Assembly: GCA_030705695.1 (NCBI GenBank) | Contig: JAUZPX010000096.1 | Span: 1 to 6,886 of the forward strand | Reading direction: 5' to 3' | DNA: 6,886 nt | Source of the DNA: Bacillota bacterium | Lineage (GTDB): Bacteria; Bacillota; Clostridia; Oscillospirales; Acutalibacteraceae | Part shown: in pieces, positions 1 to 5,914 of the stretch | How positions within the stretch are numbered: position 1 is the first letter of the stretch | Layout: the number at the start of each line of letters is the position of its first letter | Notes under the pieces: generated by a model | What the model was told of the DNA's origin: nothing | The model's database searches: none | The model's input: only the letters and a program-made list of their open reading frames with translations | Made by a program: the position numbers and the translations under genes

Positions 1-28
1 ACAGGTTCGAGCCCTGTTGTTCCCACCA
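1..28 (+). tRNA. 3' end of a tRNA, probably tRNA-Val (partial)
   Basis: The window opens inside a tRNA. A T arm is visible (stem ACAGG/CCTGT around loop TTCGAGC, positions 1-17), then the 3' acceptor strand TGTTCCC (18-24), discriminator A25 and an encoded CCA (26-28). The anticodon lies outside the window, so identity is not directly seen. The implied 5' acceptor strand GGGAACA fits tRNA-Val, and Val-Asp-Phe-Gly-Cys is a common tRNA order in Firmicutes. Val is therefore an inference. Only 4 nt separate it from the next tRNA, so they are co-transcribed. Confidence 0.85.
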
Positions 29-32
29 CAAT

Positions 33-109
33 GGCCCGGTAGTTCAGTTGGTTAGAACGCTAGCCTGTCACGCTAGAGGTCGACGGTTCGAGCCCGTTCC
101 GGGTCGCCA
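33..109 (+). tRNA. tRNA-Asp (anticodon GTC)
   Basis: A complete 77-nt cloverleaf. The acceptor stem GGCCCGG pairs with CCGGGTC (one G-T pair). The anticodon stem CTAGC/GCTAG (60-64/72-76) encloses loop CTGTCAC with anticodon GTC at 67-69. The T arm is GACGG-TTCGAGC-CCGTT, the discriminator is G, and CCA is encoded. It is the second member of the tandem tRNA transcript. Confidence 0.97.
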
Positions 110-114
110 AATTT

Positions 115-190
<76 letters not shown>

Positions 191-197
191 TTTATTT

Positions 198-273
198 GCG
201 GATGTAGCTCATCTGGTAGAGCGCCACCTTGCCAAGGTGGAGGTAGCGAGTTCGAGCCTCGTCATCCGCTCCA
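198..273 (+). tRNA. tRNA-Gly (anticodon GCC)
   Basis: A complete 76-nt cloverleaf. The acceptor stem GCGGATG pairs with CATCCGC. The anticodon stem CCACC/GGTGG (224-228/236-240) encloses loop TTGCCAA with anticodon GCC at 231-233. The discriminator is T and CCA is encoded at 271-273. A run of seven T (274-280) follows immediately, and the gap to the next tRNA is 50 nt, much longer than the other spacers in the cluster. Confidence 0.97.
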
Positions 274-323
274 TTTTTTTATCATTTTTTCCTTGCATTA
301 TGCATATGATAATATGATAGTAT

Positions 324-398
324 GGCGACATAGCCAAGCGGTAAGGCATGGGTCTGCAAAACCCTGATTCCCCAGTTCAAATCTGGGTGTCGCCTCCA
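324..398 (+). tRNA. tRNA-Cys (anticodon GCA)
   Basis: A 75-nt cloverleaf of the Firmicutes tRNA-Cys type. The acceptor GGCGACA pairs with TGTCGCC. The anticodon loop CTGCAAA (354-360) carries GCA at 356-358. The discriminator is T and CCA is encoded at 396-398. The outermost anticodon-stem pair (349/365) is a T-T mismatch; the other four pairs are normal. The rho-independent terminator begins 5 nt downstream, so this is the last gene of the cluster. Confidence 0.96.
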
Positions 399-402
399 AA
401 GT

Positions 403-439
403 AAAGCCACCGATAACCATTTCGTTATCGGTGGCTTTT
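403..439 (+). terminator. Rho-independent terminator of the tRNA cluster
   Basis: A perfect 15-bp inverted repeat (403-417 with 424-438) around a 6-nt loop CATTTC. The descending arm runs into TTTTGTTATATTT on the plus strand. It starts 5 nt after the CCA of tRNA-Cys. The opposite strand lacks a U tract after the stem, so it acts mainly for plus-strand transcription. Confidence 0.93.
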
Positions 440-460
440 GTTATATTTCGTAGCTTATGT

Positions 461-494
461 AAAAAAACCACCAGTAAATGAAACTGGTGGTTTT
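461..494 (-). terminator. Rho-independent terminator of the cohesin-like gene
   Basis: A 12-bp inverted repeat (464-475 with 483-494, core CCACCAGT/ACTGGTGG) around a 7-nt loop. On the minus strand it lies 17 nt past the stop codon of the cohesin-like gene and ends in a run of seven T (complement of 461-467). On the plus strand the stem is followed by TTTTGATTATTTTTTT, so it may also back up the tRNA terminator just upstream. Confidence 0.9.
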
Positions 495-511
495 GATTAT
501 TTTTTTGCTTA

Positions 512-1348
512 TTAAGGCTGGTCAGAATGACCTGTGTTTTCACTCTTTTTCTTAAAGAAAAGTGTTATTGCAATGGCGGCGATAATTAATATTACAACTA
601 TTACAATTACTCCGGAAGAATTATCGTTTCCGTTACCAGTTGAACTTTGCGCTGCGTTTGCAGCGTTATTTCCGCCTGATTGATTTGAATTCTGACCCTG
701 AGAAGATGTGGTTTTGTTTGTCAAATTTGTCGGGCATGGAGATATTTGACCGTTTGTTCCATATTGAACATCTCCGTTGCTTTGTGAGGGATTAACAATG
801 GCAGTTTGAGTTGCCAAAACCGCTTTGCTGTTCACAGCAAGATCATAATTTGCAGTGAACGTAAGGTAAGCACCATCGGTGCTCAGTTGGTCAGAAGAAT
901 AAAATTCCCTTACATAATAAGAAATATTTGCGGTATCAGCTGCTGCATTCTGTACAGTGAATTTCACTGAAATAACTAATTTTCTTGTTTTAAAGTCATA
1001 GATATCGGTAGCATTTGATGCATTAAAGCGAATTTCTCCGTTAAGATTGGTTTGATCTGAATTAACGACGCAGCCTGCTAAATTCGGTGTGCTTATTGAT
1101 GATTTGTCAAGCTTTAAATACTTTTGATTAAAATAAACAGACATATCAAGGCCTGCCGCCGCTTTCGGTACGTTTGAAAAATAAAGAGAATACGTAATAA
1201 CATCGCCGTTATTTACAGATTTGCCGTTAATTGTTAACCCCGTCGATTTCGAGGCTGTTGCTGCAAATGCTGTAGTTAGTGAAAGACAGAGAAGTAATGC
1301 ACAGAGCAATATGCTCACGGAAAATTTCAAAATCCTTAATTTTTTCAT
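512..1348 (-). CDS. Secreted, membrane-anchored protein with a cohesin-like domain
   Basis: The protein has 278 residues. Residues 1-30 form a signal peptide: a basic start, a long hydrophobic stretch and a likely cut after AFA or AFAA. Residues about 35-175 resemble a cohesin/carbohydrate-binding beta-sandwich: GDVITYSLYFSNVP (48-61), then AGLDMSVYFNQKYLKL, which matches the family pattern of a lead strand followed by a 'self-knowing' yDp-like strand. Residues about 185-245 are a low-complexity Ser/Asn/Gln/Gly linker. A hydrophobic helix (about 247-265) followed by KKK anchors the C-terminus. The predicted topology is a folded domain displayed outside the cell on a flexible stalk. The start is supported by GGAGG (complement of 1354-1358) 5 nt before ATG, with a promoter just upstream. 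No dockerin or LPXTG motif is seen. The cohesin call rests on pattern recognition; another beta-sandwich binding domain is possible. The ligand is unknown. Confidence 0.8.
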   Translation of the reverse strand: MKKLRILKFSVSILLCALLLCLSLTTAFAATASKSTGLTINGKSVNNGDVITYSLYFSNVPKAAAGLDMSVYFNQKYLKLDKSSISTPNLAGCVVNSDQTNLNGEIRFNASNATDIYDFKTRKLVISVKFTVQNAAADTANISYYVREFYSSDQLSTDGAYLTFTANYDLAVNSKAVLATQTAIVNPSQSNGDVQYGTNGQISPCPTNLTNKTTSSQGQNSNQSGGNNAANAAQSSTGNGNDNSSGVIVIVVILIIAAIAITLFFKKKSENTGHSDQP

Positions 1349-1380
1349 GATTGCCTCCGTTTTAGATAAGTATTTTTTTA

Positions 1381-1409
1381 ATTATATAACGATGGATAAA
1401 AAAGTTCAA
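1381..1409 (-). promoter_or_regulatory. Sigma-A type promoter for the cohesin-like gene
   Basis: Read on the minus strand, TTGAAC (complement of 1404-1409) and a perfect TATAAT (complement of 1381-1386) are separated by exactly 17 nt. Transcription would start near 1374, leaving a short leader of about 25 nt before the ATG at 1348. It lies downstream of the previous gene's terminator, so the cohesin-like gene is probably monocistronic. Confidence 0.8.
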
Positions 1410-1448
1410 TGAATTTTCCTAAAACTTTTTTTAATATAATCAGCTATA

Positions 1449-1488
1449 GAAAACAAAAGGCACTTGCCGCAATGCGAAAAGTACCTTT
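1449..1488 (-). terminator. Rho-independent terminator of the 97-aa gene
   Basis: Inverted repeat AAAGGCACTT (1456-1465) with AAGTACCTTT (1479-1488): ten pairs including one G-T. The 13-nt loop can itself pair as CGC/GCG. On the minus strand the stem is followed by TTTTGTTTTC. It sits about 30 nt after the stop codon of the small upstream gene. Confidence 0.8.
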
Positions 1489-1517
1489 AATAAACTAATT
1501 AAGCTTTAAAATTATAT

Positions 1518-1811
1518 TTATTCTTTAGATGCAAGTGCTCTTTCAAGCCAAACAGAGCCAATATCCATTGCAAGGTACAGACCGTCTTTCTCGCTGGATT
1601 TCACGACCTGCTTTCTCGGCGGGATGTCGGGGTCTGTGCACATTAACTGTACTGTGATTTTTTCTGCAACATCAAGGTCTTTTACTTTTTTTGTGGTTTT
1701 GACCTGAAGTCTTATTACAAAGCGATCTTCCATGCTGCCGTAATAAATGTCGTTACCGCAGCGGACTAATGGCTTACCTTTATAAGAAAACATGGCATTT
1801 TCGTCCATCAT
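1518..1811 (-). CDS. Small conserved-looking protein of unknown function
   Basis: The protein has 97 residues, or 96 if the second Met is used. I do not recognise a named domain. It is soluble, with no signal peptide or membrane segment. It is predicted to be rich in beta strands: alternating hydrophobic stretches FVIRLQVKTT and KITVQLMCT, the segment GKPLVRCGNDIYYG near the N-terminus, and a helix-like end (SVWLERALA). The start is two tandem ATG codons after GGAGG (complement of 1816-1820). The gap is 4 nt to the first ATG and 7 nt to the second, so the true start may be 1808. It has its own promoter and terminator, so it is a single-gene unit divergent from the hydrolase gene. Complete regulatory signals and ordinary composition indicate a real gene. 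Confidence 0.82.
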   Translation of the reverse strand: MMDENAMFSYKGKPLVRCGNDIYYGSMEDRFVIRLQVKTTKKVKDLDVAEKITVQLMCTDPDIPPRKQVVKSSEKDGLYLAMDIGSVWLERALASKE

Positions 1812-1852
1812 AATTCCTCCCGATTTGTTACTGATAGTTTTTGCAATATGTT

Positions 1853-1881
1853 ATTATACCATAAGTCTTATGTGAAGTAAA
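1853..1881 (-). promoter_or_regulatory. Sigma-A type promoter for the 97-aa gene
   Basis: Read on the minus strand, TTTACT (complement of 1876-1881, four of six matches to the -35 consensus) and a perfect TATAAT (complement of 1853-1858) are 17 nt apart. The start point would be near 1846, about 35 nt before the ATG. Confidence 0.72.
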
Positions 1882-1935
1882 GAAAGATTTCTTGATGAAA
1901 TTTAAAAAGAAATTTAATTGTTTACGTTCAATTGC

Positions 1936-1964
1936 TGGAAAATTCTCATTATTTATGTTAAAAT
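1936..1964 (+). promoter_or_regulatory. Possible promoter for the amidohydrolase gene
   Basis: TGGAAA (1936-1941) and TAAAAT (1959-1964) are 17 nt apart, upstream of the TTG start at 1998. The -10 element is good but the -35 is weak (four of six), and this AT-rich stretch offers other choices such as TATGTT at 1954-1959. A promoter must lie here, because the neighbouring gene is divergent, but its exact position is uncertain. Confidence 0.4.
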
Positions 1965-1997
1965 ATAAACAATACTAAAACAGCAAGGTGATATATT

Positions 1998-2786
1998 TTG
2001 AAAATCATTGATTTTCACGCACATATTTATCCGGACAAAATAGCAGAAAGAGCCGTGGCAGGCGTTGGAGATTTCTATAATTTAGAGATGAAATGTAACG
2101 GAACACTTTCTCAATTAATGGACAGCGGTGAAAAGTACGGGGTTTCCCGATATGTCGTGCATAGTGTTGCAACTTCTCCCGAACAGGTTCCTGCAATTAA
2201 TCGTTTCATTGCTTCTCAGGTGGAAGCGCATTCGGACAAGCTTGTAGGGTTCGGCACGTTGCATCAAGATTTGCAAAACCCCGAAGAAGAAATTGATTTG
2301 GCAATTTTTATGGGGCTTAAAGGAATTAAGCTTCATCCTGATACACAAAAGTTTAATATGGACGACCCTAAAATGATGGATGTTTATGAAATTATTCAAA
2401 GCAAAAACCTGCCGATTTTGTTTCACTGCGGAGATTATCGCTATGACTATTCACATCCAAGACGTCTTGCGAAAATTCTAGATACTTTTCCTAATCTTAC
2501 GGTTATTGCGGCTCATTTCGGAGGATGGTCTGTGTTTGATTTAGCTATTGAACACCTGAAGGACCGCCGTTGTTATTTAGATACTTCAAGTTCTTTTGCA
2601 ATGCTTGGGAAAACGAGAAGCAAAGAGATTATCCGTATTTACGGTGCTGAACGTATTTTATTCGGAACTGATTTCCCAATGAGCAACTATGATTACGAGA
2701 TTAACCACATCCGTGATTTTGGTTTGACAGAAAAAGAATACGAAATGATTATGCATGAAAATGCAGAGAAAATCTTAGGACTTTAA
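1998..2786 (+). CDS. Amidohydrolase family 2 metal-dependent hydrolase
   Basis: The protein has 262 residues, the usual length for a compact amidohydrolase-2 (TIM-barrel) enzyme, and is probably cytoplasmic. The metal-site pattern is complete: HxH at His7/His9 in DFHAH near the N-terminus, KLHP with His113, FHCG with His143, AAHFGG with His173, and FGTDFP with Asp225. Family members hydrolyse or decarboxylate small molecules using a divalent metal; the substrate here cannot be told. The start is TTG: an in-frame TGA lies at 1989-1991, and the next Met (residue 31) would remove the HxH motif. AAGGTG (1985-1990) is spaced 7 nt before TTG. Its stop overlaps the stop of the convergent ECF S gene in TTAA (2783-2786). 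Its likely terminator lies further on, inside that gene (3005-3036). Nothing in the sequence links it functionally to the transporter. Confidence 0.9.
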   Translation: MKIIDFHAHIYPDKIAERAVAGVGDFYNLEMKCNGTLSQLMDSGEKYGVSRYVVHSVATSPEQVPAINRFIASQVEAHSDKLVGFGTLHQDLQNPEEEIDLAIFMGLKGIKLHPDTQKFNMDDPKMMDVYEIIQSKNLPILFHCGDYRYDYSHPRRLAKILDTFPNLTVIAAHFGGWSVFDLAIEHLKDRRCYLDTSSSFAMLGKTRSKEIIRIYGAERILFGTDFPMSNYDYEINHIRDFGLTEKEYEMIMHENAEKILGL

Positions 2787-3457
2787 TTCACTTGTAAATT
2801 CAGCTTTGTTTTGATTCTTGTAAGCTTTCTTGCGAAAGGGTCTTTTAAAAGCAAAAGAAAAACAGTGTTTGAAGCTGCATATATAATTATAAAAGGAATT
2901 GACGATGAAGCAATAATCAGATATTGCTTTAGGTTGAATGAGTTATCGATCCACAGAACAGATAAAAAATCAAGAATCACAGAGAAAATTACTCCTGAAA
3001 TTATGCCGTATAATATAAGTATTATACGGCTTTTTTGCAGCTGTATCCAAAGTAGCCCAGCAAAAAATCCGATAAATCCCCAAACAAGCATTTGCAAAGG
3101 CGTCCAAAGCCCCTGCCCGAAGTAGAAATTCGAGAGCATGGCAGTGAGCGACCCTGTTAAAAAACCTGCTTCTTTTCCGAGGTACATGCCTGTTATTATA
3201 ACCAAAGCGGTTACAGGTTTGAATCCTGGAATAAAAGCGAAGATAAATCTTCCGAATACACTTAACGACGTCATAACCGTAATAAGAATAAGCAAAGCTG
3301 TAGTATGTTCACGGTGCTCAAACCGATAATAAAACAAGGCAACAGAACACGCCGCAACTATTATAATTGCAGGTACATACGCAGCATTTACAAACGAAAA
3401 TGCAAAAATAAGAATAGCTGCACACAATAATAAAATTTTCACAAGCGGCTTAGTCAT
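2783..3457 (-). CDS. ECF transporter S component, CblT/CbrT-like (putative corrinoid-binding)
   Basis: This 224-residue protein, with about six hydrophobic segments, is the substrate-binding membrane subunit of the ECF importer. The conserved core is residues 69-90 (GR..FAFIPGFKPVTALVIITG) followed by GKEAGFLTG and FGQGLWTPLQM (113-123). I recognise this pattern from S components annotated as cobalamin-related in Firmicutes; the exact ligand is inference. The reading frame stays open upstream to 3673, but the start at 3457 is chosen because the extra N-terminus only shadows the ATPase gene. The 3457 ATG also has GAGGAG (complement of 3465-3470) 7 nt ahead, and its ATGACTAA overlaps the ATPase stop by 8 bp, typical of translational coupling. 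It is the last operon gene. I see no minus-strand terminator after it, and its stop overlaps that of the convergent hydrolase gene. A plus-strand terminator hairpin lies within codons 143-151. Confidence 0.87.
   Translation of the reverse strand: MTKPLVKILLLCAAILIFAFSFVNAAYVPAIIIVAACSVALFYYRFEHREHTTALLILITVMTSLSVFGRFIFAFIPGFKPVTALVIITGMYLGKEAGFLTGSLTAMLSNFYFGQGLWTPLQMLVWGFIGFFAGLLWIQLQKSRIILILYGIISGVIFSVILDFLSVLWIDNSFNLKQYLIIASSSIPFIIIYAASNTVFLLLLKDPFARKLTRIKTKLNLQVN
3005..3036 (+). terminator. Intrinsic terminator for the amidohydrolase mRNA, inside the S component gene
   Basis: A perfect 10-bp inverted repeat GCCGTATAAT (3005-3014) and ATTATACGGC (3021-3030) around loop ATAAGT, followed at once by T6 (3031-3036) on the plus strand. 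It begins 218 nt after the hydrolase stop and is the first good plus-strand terminator there. On the minus strand the stem is preceded by A6 and has no T tract after it, so it should not stop the transporter operon. It overlaps codons for Ser143-Gly151 of the S component. Confidence 0.78.
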
Positions 3458-5060
3458 TGCTGTACTCCTCGTTTTTTCGGATGAGCTTAATAACGTCGTT
3501 GCACGTAACTGCATTATAATACATATGGCTCGACATACGATTAGCCGCAGTTGTGTAGTAGTGGTTACCCGAAAAAAAGCTTTGCGAATCTGATACCGAT
3601 ATAATTTCACCATTAAAGAGCATAGCGCAGCGATTGCTGATTTCGGCGGCGAATTCCACGTCGTGTGTAACAATGATTACTGTAATGCCGTTTTCTTTAA
3701 GTCCGTTCAGGATTTCTGAAAACATCAATTTTGAAGCGGAGTCGATTCCCTTTGTTGGTTCGTCGAGAAGTAGAATTTTAGGCGACAGTAGCAAAATTTT
3801 TGCGAGGGCTGCCTTTTGCTGTTCGCCTCCGCTTAAATCGTAAGGATGGCTTTGAAGAATATCTTCAATTTTCAGTGAATGAATAACTTCCTCGGGATTC
3901 GGGTCGATTTCCTTTAAATCCTCCAAAACTGTTTCTTTTAAAAAGACAAGCTGAGGATTTTGCGGCAAAAGAGAGACATTTTGCTTATATAGTGAGCCGT
4001 CTTTATAGTCTTTTATATTTTTTCCATTTAGTTTAATTTTCCCCTGATATGGTGCAATAAGCCCTGCTGCCAGATTTAACAAAGTTGTTTTTCCAGAGCC
4101 GTTTCCGCCTACAATGCTTAGAATTTCATTTTTGTATACAGTTAGATTCAGGTCTTTTATTATGTCTTCGCCTTTTTTTGTATAACGGAACCAAACGTCT
4201 TTAATTTCAAGAACAGCTTCGCTTTGTTGTAAGGGCACTGCCTTTGGAAGTTCTTTTACGGTGTTTTTAAAATGATCCGATAAAAACTGTCTGCCTTCTT
4301 TTACTGAAAGAGGGCAGGAGGCTTTTGAGCCAATGCTTCTGTGGATACGAGTGGCAGTCGGCAAAGACATCCAAGAATCACCATCCATTTTCATGGCAGA
4401 TTCCCTTGGTGTTCCGTCTGTTATGATTTTACCATTATCCATTAAAATAACACGGTCGGCAATCGGAAAAATGTCCTCTAGATGATGTTCTGTAAGCAAA
4501 ATTGTCAGTCCAAGCTCTGTGTTGAGCTTTTTTAATGTGGAAATAAACTCTTGTGCCGCAATTGGGTCAAGCTGTGAGGTCGGTTCATCAAGAATTAGAA
4601 TTTTCGGAGAACAAACAATTACAGAAGCCAAATTTAAAAGCTGCTTTTGTCCGCCTGAAATTTCAGAAGTACTGCTGTTAAATATAGAATTTATTCCAAA
4701 AAAAGATGAAATTTCACTGATTCTGCGGCGTATTTCTTCAGAGGGTACACCTATATTTTCAAGCCCGAAAGCGAGTTCATGGCTTACGGTATCGGTAACT
4801 ATCTGGCTTTCGGGGTTTTGCATAACAAAGCCAATATCAGTCGGTAAATCTAAGCCAAAACGGTTGATGGTTCCTGCTGTTTCTCCTGCCGGAGCAAGCT
4901 CCTTTTTAATCATTTTGAGTAAGGTGGTTTTTCCGCAGCCTGTTTTTCCGCAAAGAAGAGTGAGTTTCCCCTCATTGATTTTAAGGTTAATATCGCAAAG
5001 TGTCTTTTTCTTTGAATTCGGATATGAAAAGCTTAGATTTTCGACAGAGAGTATTTCCAC
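3450..5060 (-). CDS. Energy-coupling factor (ECF) ATPase, fused two-domain A-A' protein
   Basis: The protein has 536 residues: two ABC ATPase domains in one chain, replacing the separate EcfA and EcfA' subunits. It powers import by the EcfT/S complex at the inner face of the membrane. Domain 1 (about 1-220): Walker A GKTGCGKTT (38-46), Q-loop Gln81, signature ISGGQ (134-138), Walker B ILILDEP with Glu159, switch His192. Domain 2 (about 283-500): Walker A GGNGSGKTT (318-326), Q-loop Gln367, signature LSGGE (409-413), Walker B LLLDEP with Glu434, switch His466. Both nucleotide sites therefore look intact. A linker of about 60 residues joins them, and a C-terminal tail of about 40 residues follows. 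The start is GTG at 5058-5060 with AAGGAGG (complement of 5068-5074) 7 nt upstream. It overlaps the end of the EcfT gene by 28 nt and the S gene by 8 nt. Confidence 0.95.
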   Translation of the reverse strand: MEILSVENLSFSYPNSKKKTLCDINLKINEGKLTLLCGKTGCGKTTLLKMIKKELAPAGETAGTINRFGLDLPTDIGFVMQNPESQIVTDTVSHELAFGLENIGVPSEEIRRRISEISSFFGINSIFNSSTSEISGGQKQLLNLASVIVCSPKILILDEPTSQLDPIAAQEFISTLKKLNTELGLTILLTEHHLEDIFPIADRVILMDNGKIITDGTPRESAMKMDGDSWMSLPTATRIHRSIGSKASCPLSVKEGRQFLSDHFKNTVKELPKAVPLQQSEAVLEIKDVWFRYTKKGEDIIKDLNLTVYKNEILSIVGGNGSGKTTLLNLAAGLIAPYQGKIKLNGKNIKDYKDGSLYKQNVSLLPQNPQLVFLKETVLEDLKEIDPNPEEVIHSLKIEDILQSHPYDLSGGEQQKAALAKILLLSPKILLLDEPTKGIDSASKLMFSEILNGLKENGITVIIVTHDVEFAAEISNRCAMLFNGEIISVSDSQSFFSGNHYYTTAANRMSSHMYYNAVTCNDVIKLIRKNEEYSND

Positions 5061-5914
5061 ATTGCGGCCTCCTTAATTTCTATAAATACAGGCATGAAAG
5101 CCAGGATAAAAAACAAGAGCAAATACATCACCGAAGTGCTGTACGATGCATTTATAGACAGACTTGGATAATAGTAAAATTGCAACTTTTCAGACACAGC
5201 CCCGAAAAGCAGGGCTAAAGACAAGGTGAGGCAAATTGCCAAAAGCAGGGAATCACGTTTTTTAAACGAGTATGTTAAACCGCTCGTGCGTTTTTTTGAA
5301 GAAAAGCCCCTGGCTCGCATCGCAGTTTCCGTTTCAAGGCTATGCTCAAGCGCATAGGTCACGAGAATCGAGAAAATGCGGACTGCACTTTTTACACGGT
5401 CGGTCAGTTTATCCGAAGTGTAAAGCCCCATTGCTTTTTGGCAGCCTTGCGTTTGCTTGTGCCTGTCTTTTAGAAGCGGAATGAATCGCATGATCATAGA
5501 AATTATAAGTGAAATTTTCGGCGATATTTTTGAAAACAGATACATTACTTTTTCGCATGTGAATATTATTCCGAAGCACCAAAGCCAGAACACAGCGGAT
5601 ATCATCATAACAGACATAGAAATCCCTGCTATAATCGACTCAAGCGTTATAGCATTTCCATGTAAAAAGAAAAGGACGGTCTTACCGTCATGGAAAAACA
5701 GCGGATTTGTTATAGCAATTATAAAGAAAAACATCAAAATAAAGGCAAGTTCTTTATTTACGTTTCTTTCATTCAATAAAATAAAAAAACAAATACCTGA
5801 AATCAGTCCAATGCCTCTGATTATCGGATGTTGCGTAAATACGGCAAAGCCTATTACGCAAACAAAATAAATAAATGAGGAAAGCGGATGAAATTTTGAA
5901 AATGCGTTATTCAT
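5033..5914 (-). CDS. ECF transporter transmembrane T component
   Basis: A 293-residue integral membrane protein that couples the ATPase to the S component. Hydrophobic segments lie at about 13-46, 57-72, 92-118, 134-148, 221-240 and 258-280. Between them is a charged cytoplasmic region containing the EcfT hallmark AMRARGF (Ala-Arg-Gly at 201-203), the coupling helix that contacts the ATPase. The frame extends upstream to 5989, but that part only shadows the DUF4430 gene. Two nearby ATGs exist, at 5920 and 5914. AAGGA (complement of 5923-5927) is only 2 nt from the first and 8 nt from the second, so 5914 is preferred. That start sits in ATGAATAA, overlapping the DUF4430 stop by 8 bp. A dedicated T gene in the same operon as A and S marks a group I (self-contained) ECF transporter. 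Confidence 0.92.
   Translation of the reverse strand: MNNAFSKFHPLSSFIYFVCVIGFAVFTQHPIIRGIGLISGICFFILLNERNVNKELAFILMFFFIIAITNPLFFHDGKTVLFFLHGNAITLESIIAGISMSVMMISAVFWLWCFGIIFTCEKVMYLFSKISPKISLIISMIMRFIPLLKDRHKQTQGCQKAMGLYTSDKLTDRVKSAVRIFSILVTYALEHSLETETAMRARGFSSKKRTSGLTYSFKKRDSLLLAICLTLSLALLFGAVSEKLQFYYYPSLSINASYSTSVMYLLLFFILAFMPVFIEIKEAAMWKYSLSKI

Noticed and set aside
298..543. Open frame of 81 codons on the minus strand
   Set aside because: It crosses tRNA-Cys and both terminator hairpins and overlaps the end of the cohesin-like gene. Its protein is antisense tRNA sequence of a kind often mis-annotated as hypothetical.
2115..2426. 103-codon minus-strand open frame opposite the amidohydrolase
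   Set aside because: It is antisense to the metal-binding hydrolase coding region with no domain or start signals.
3458..3673. Longer N-terminus for the S component (start at 3673)
   Set aside because: The extra 72 residues lie wholly within the ATPase gene in another frame and lack S-component character. The 3457 ATG has a strong, well-spaced ribosome site and the usual coupling overlap.
4519..5076. 185-codon plus-strand open frame opposite the ATPase gene
   Set aside because: It is antisense to conserved ABC motifs, has no ribosome site or recognisable domain, and is explained by the frame structure of the real gene.
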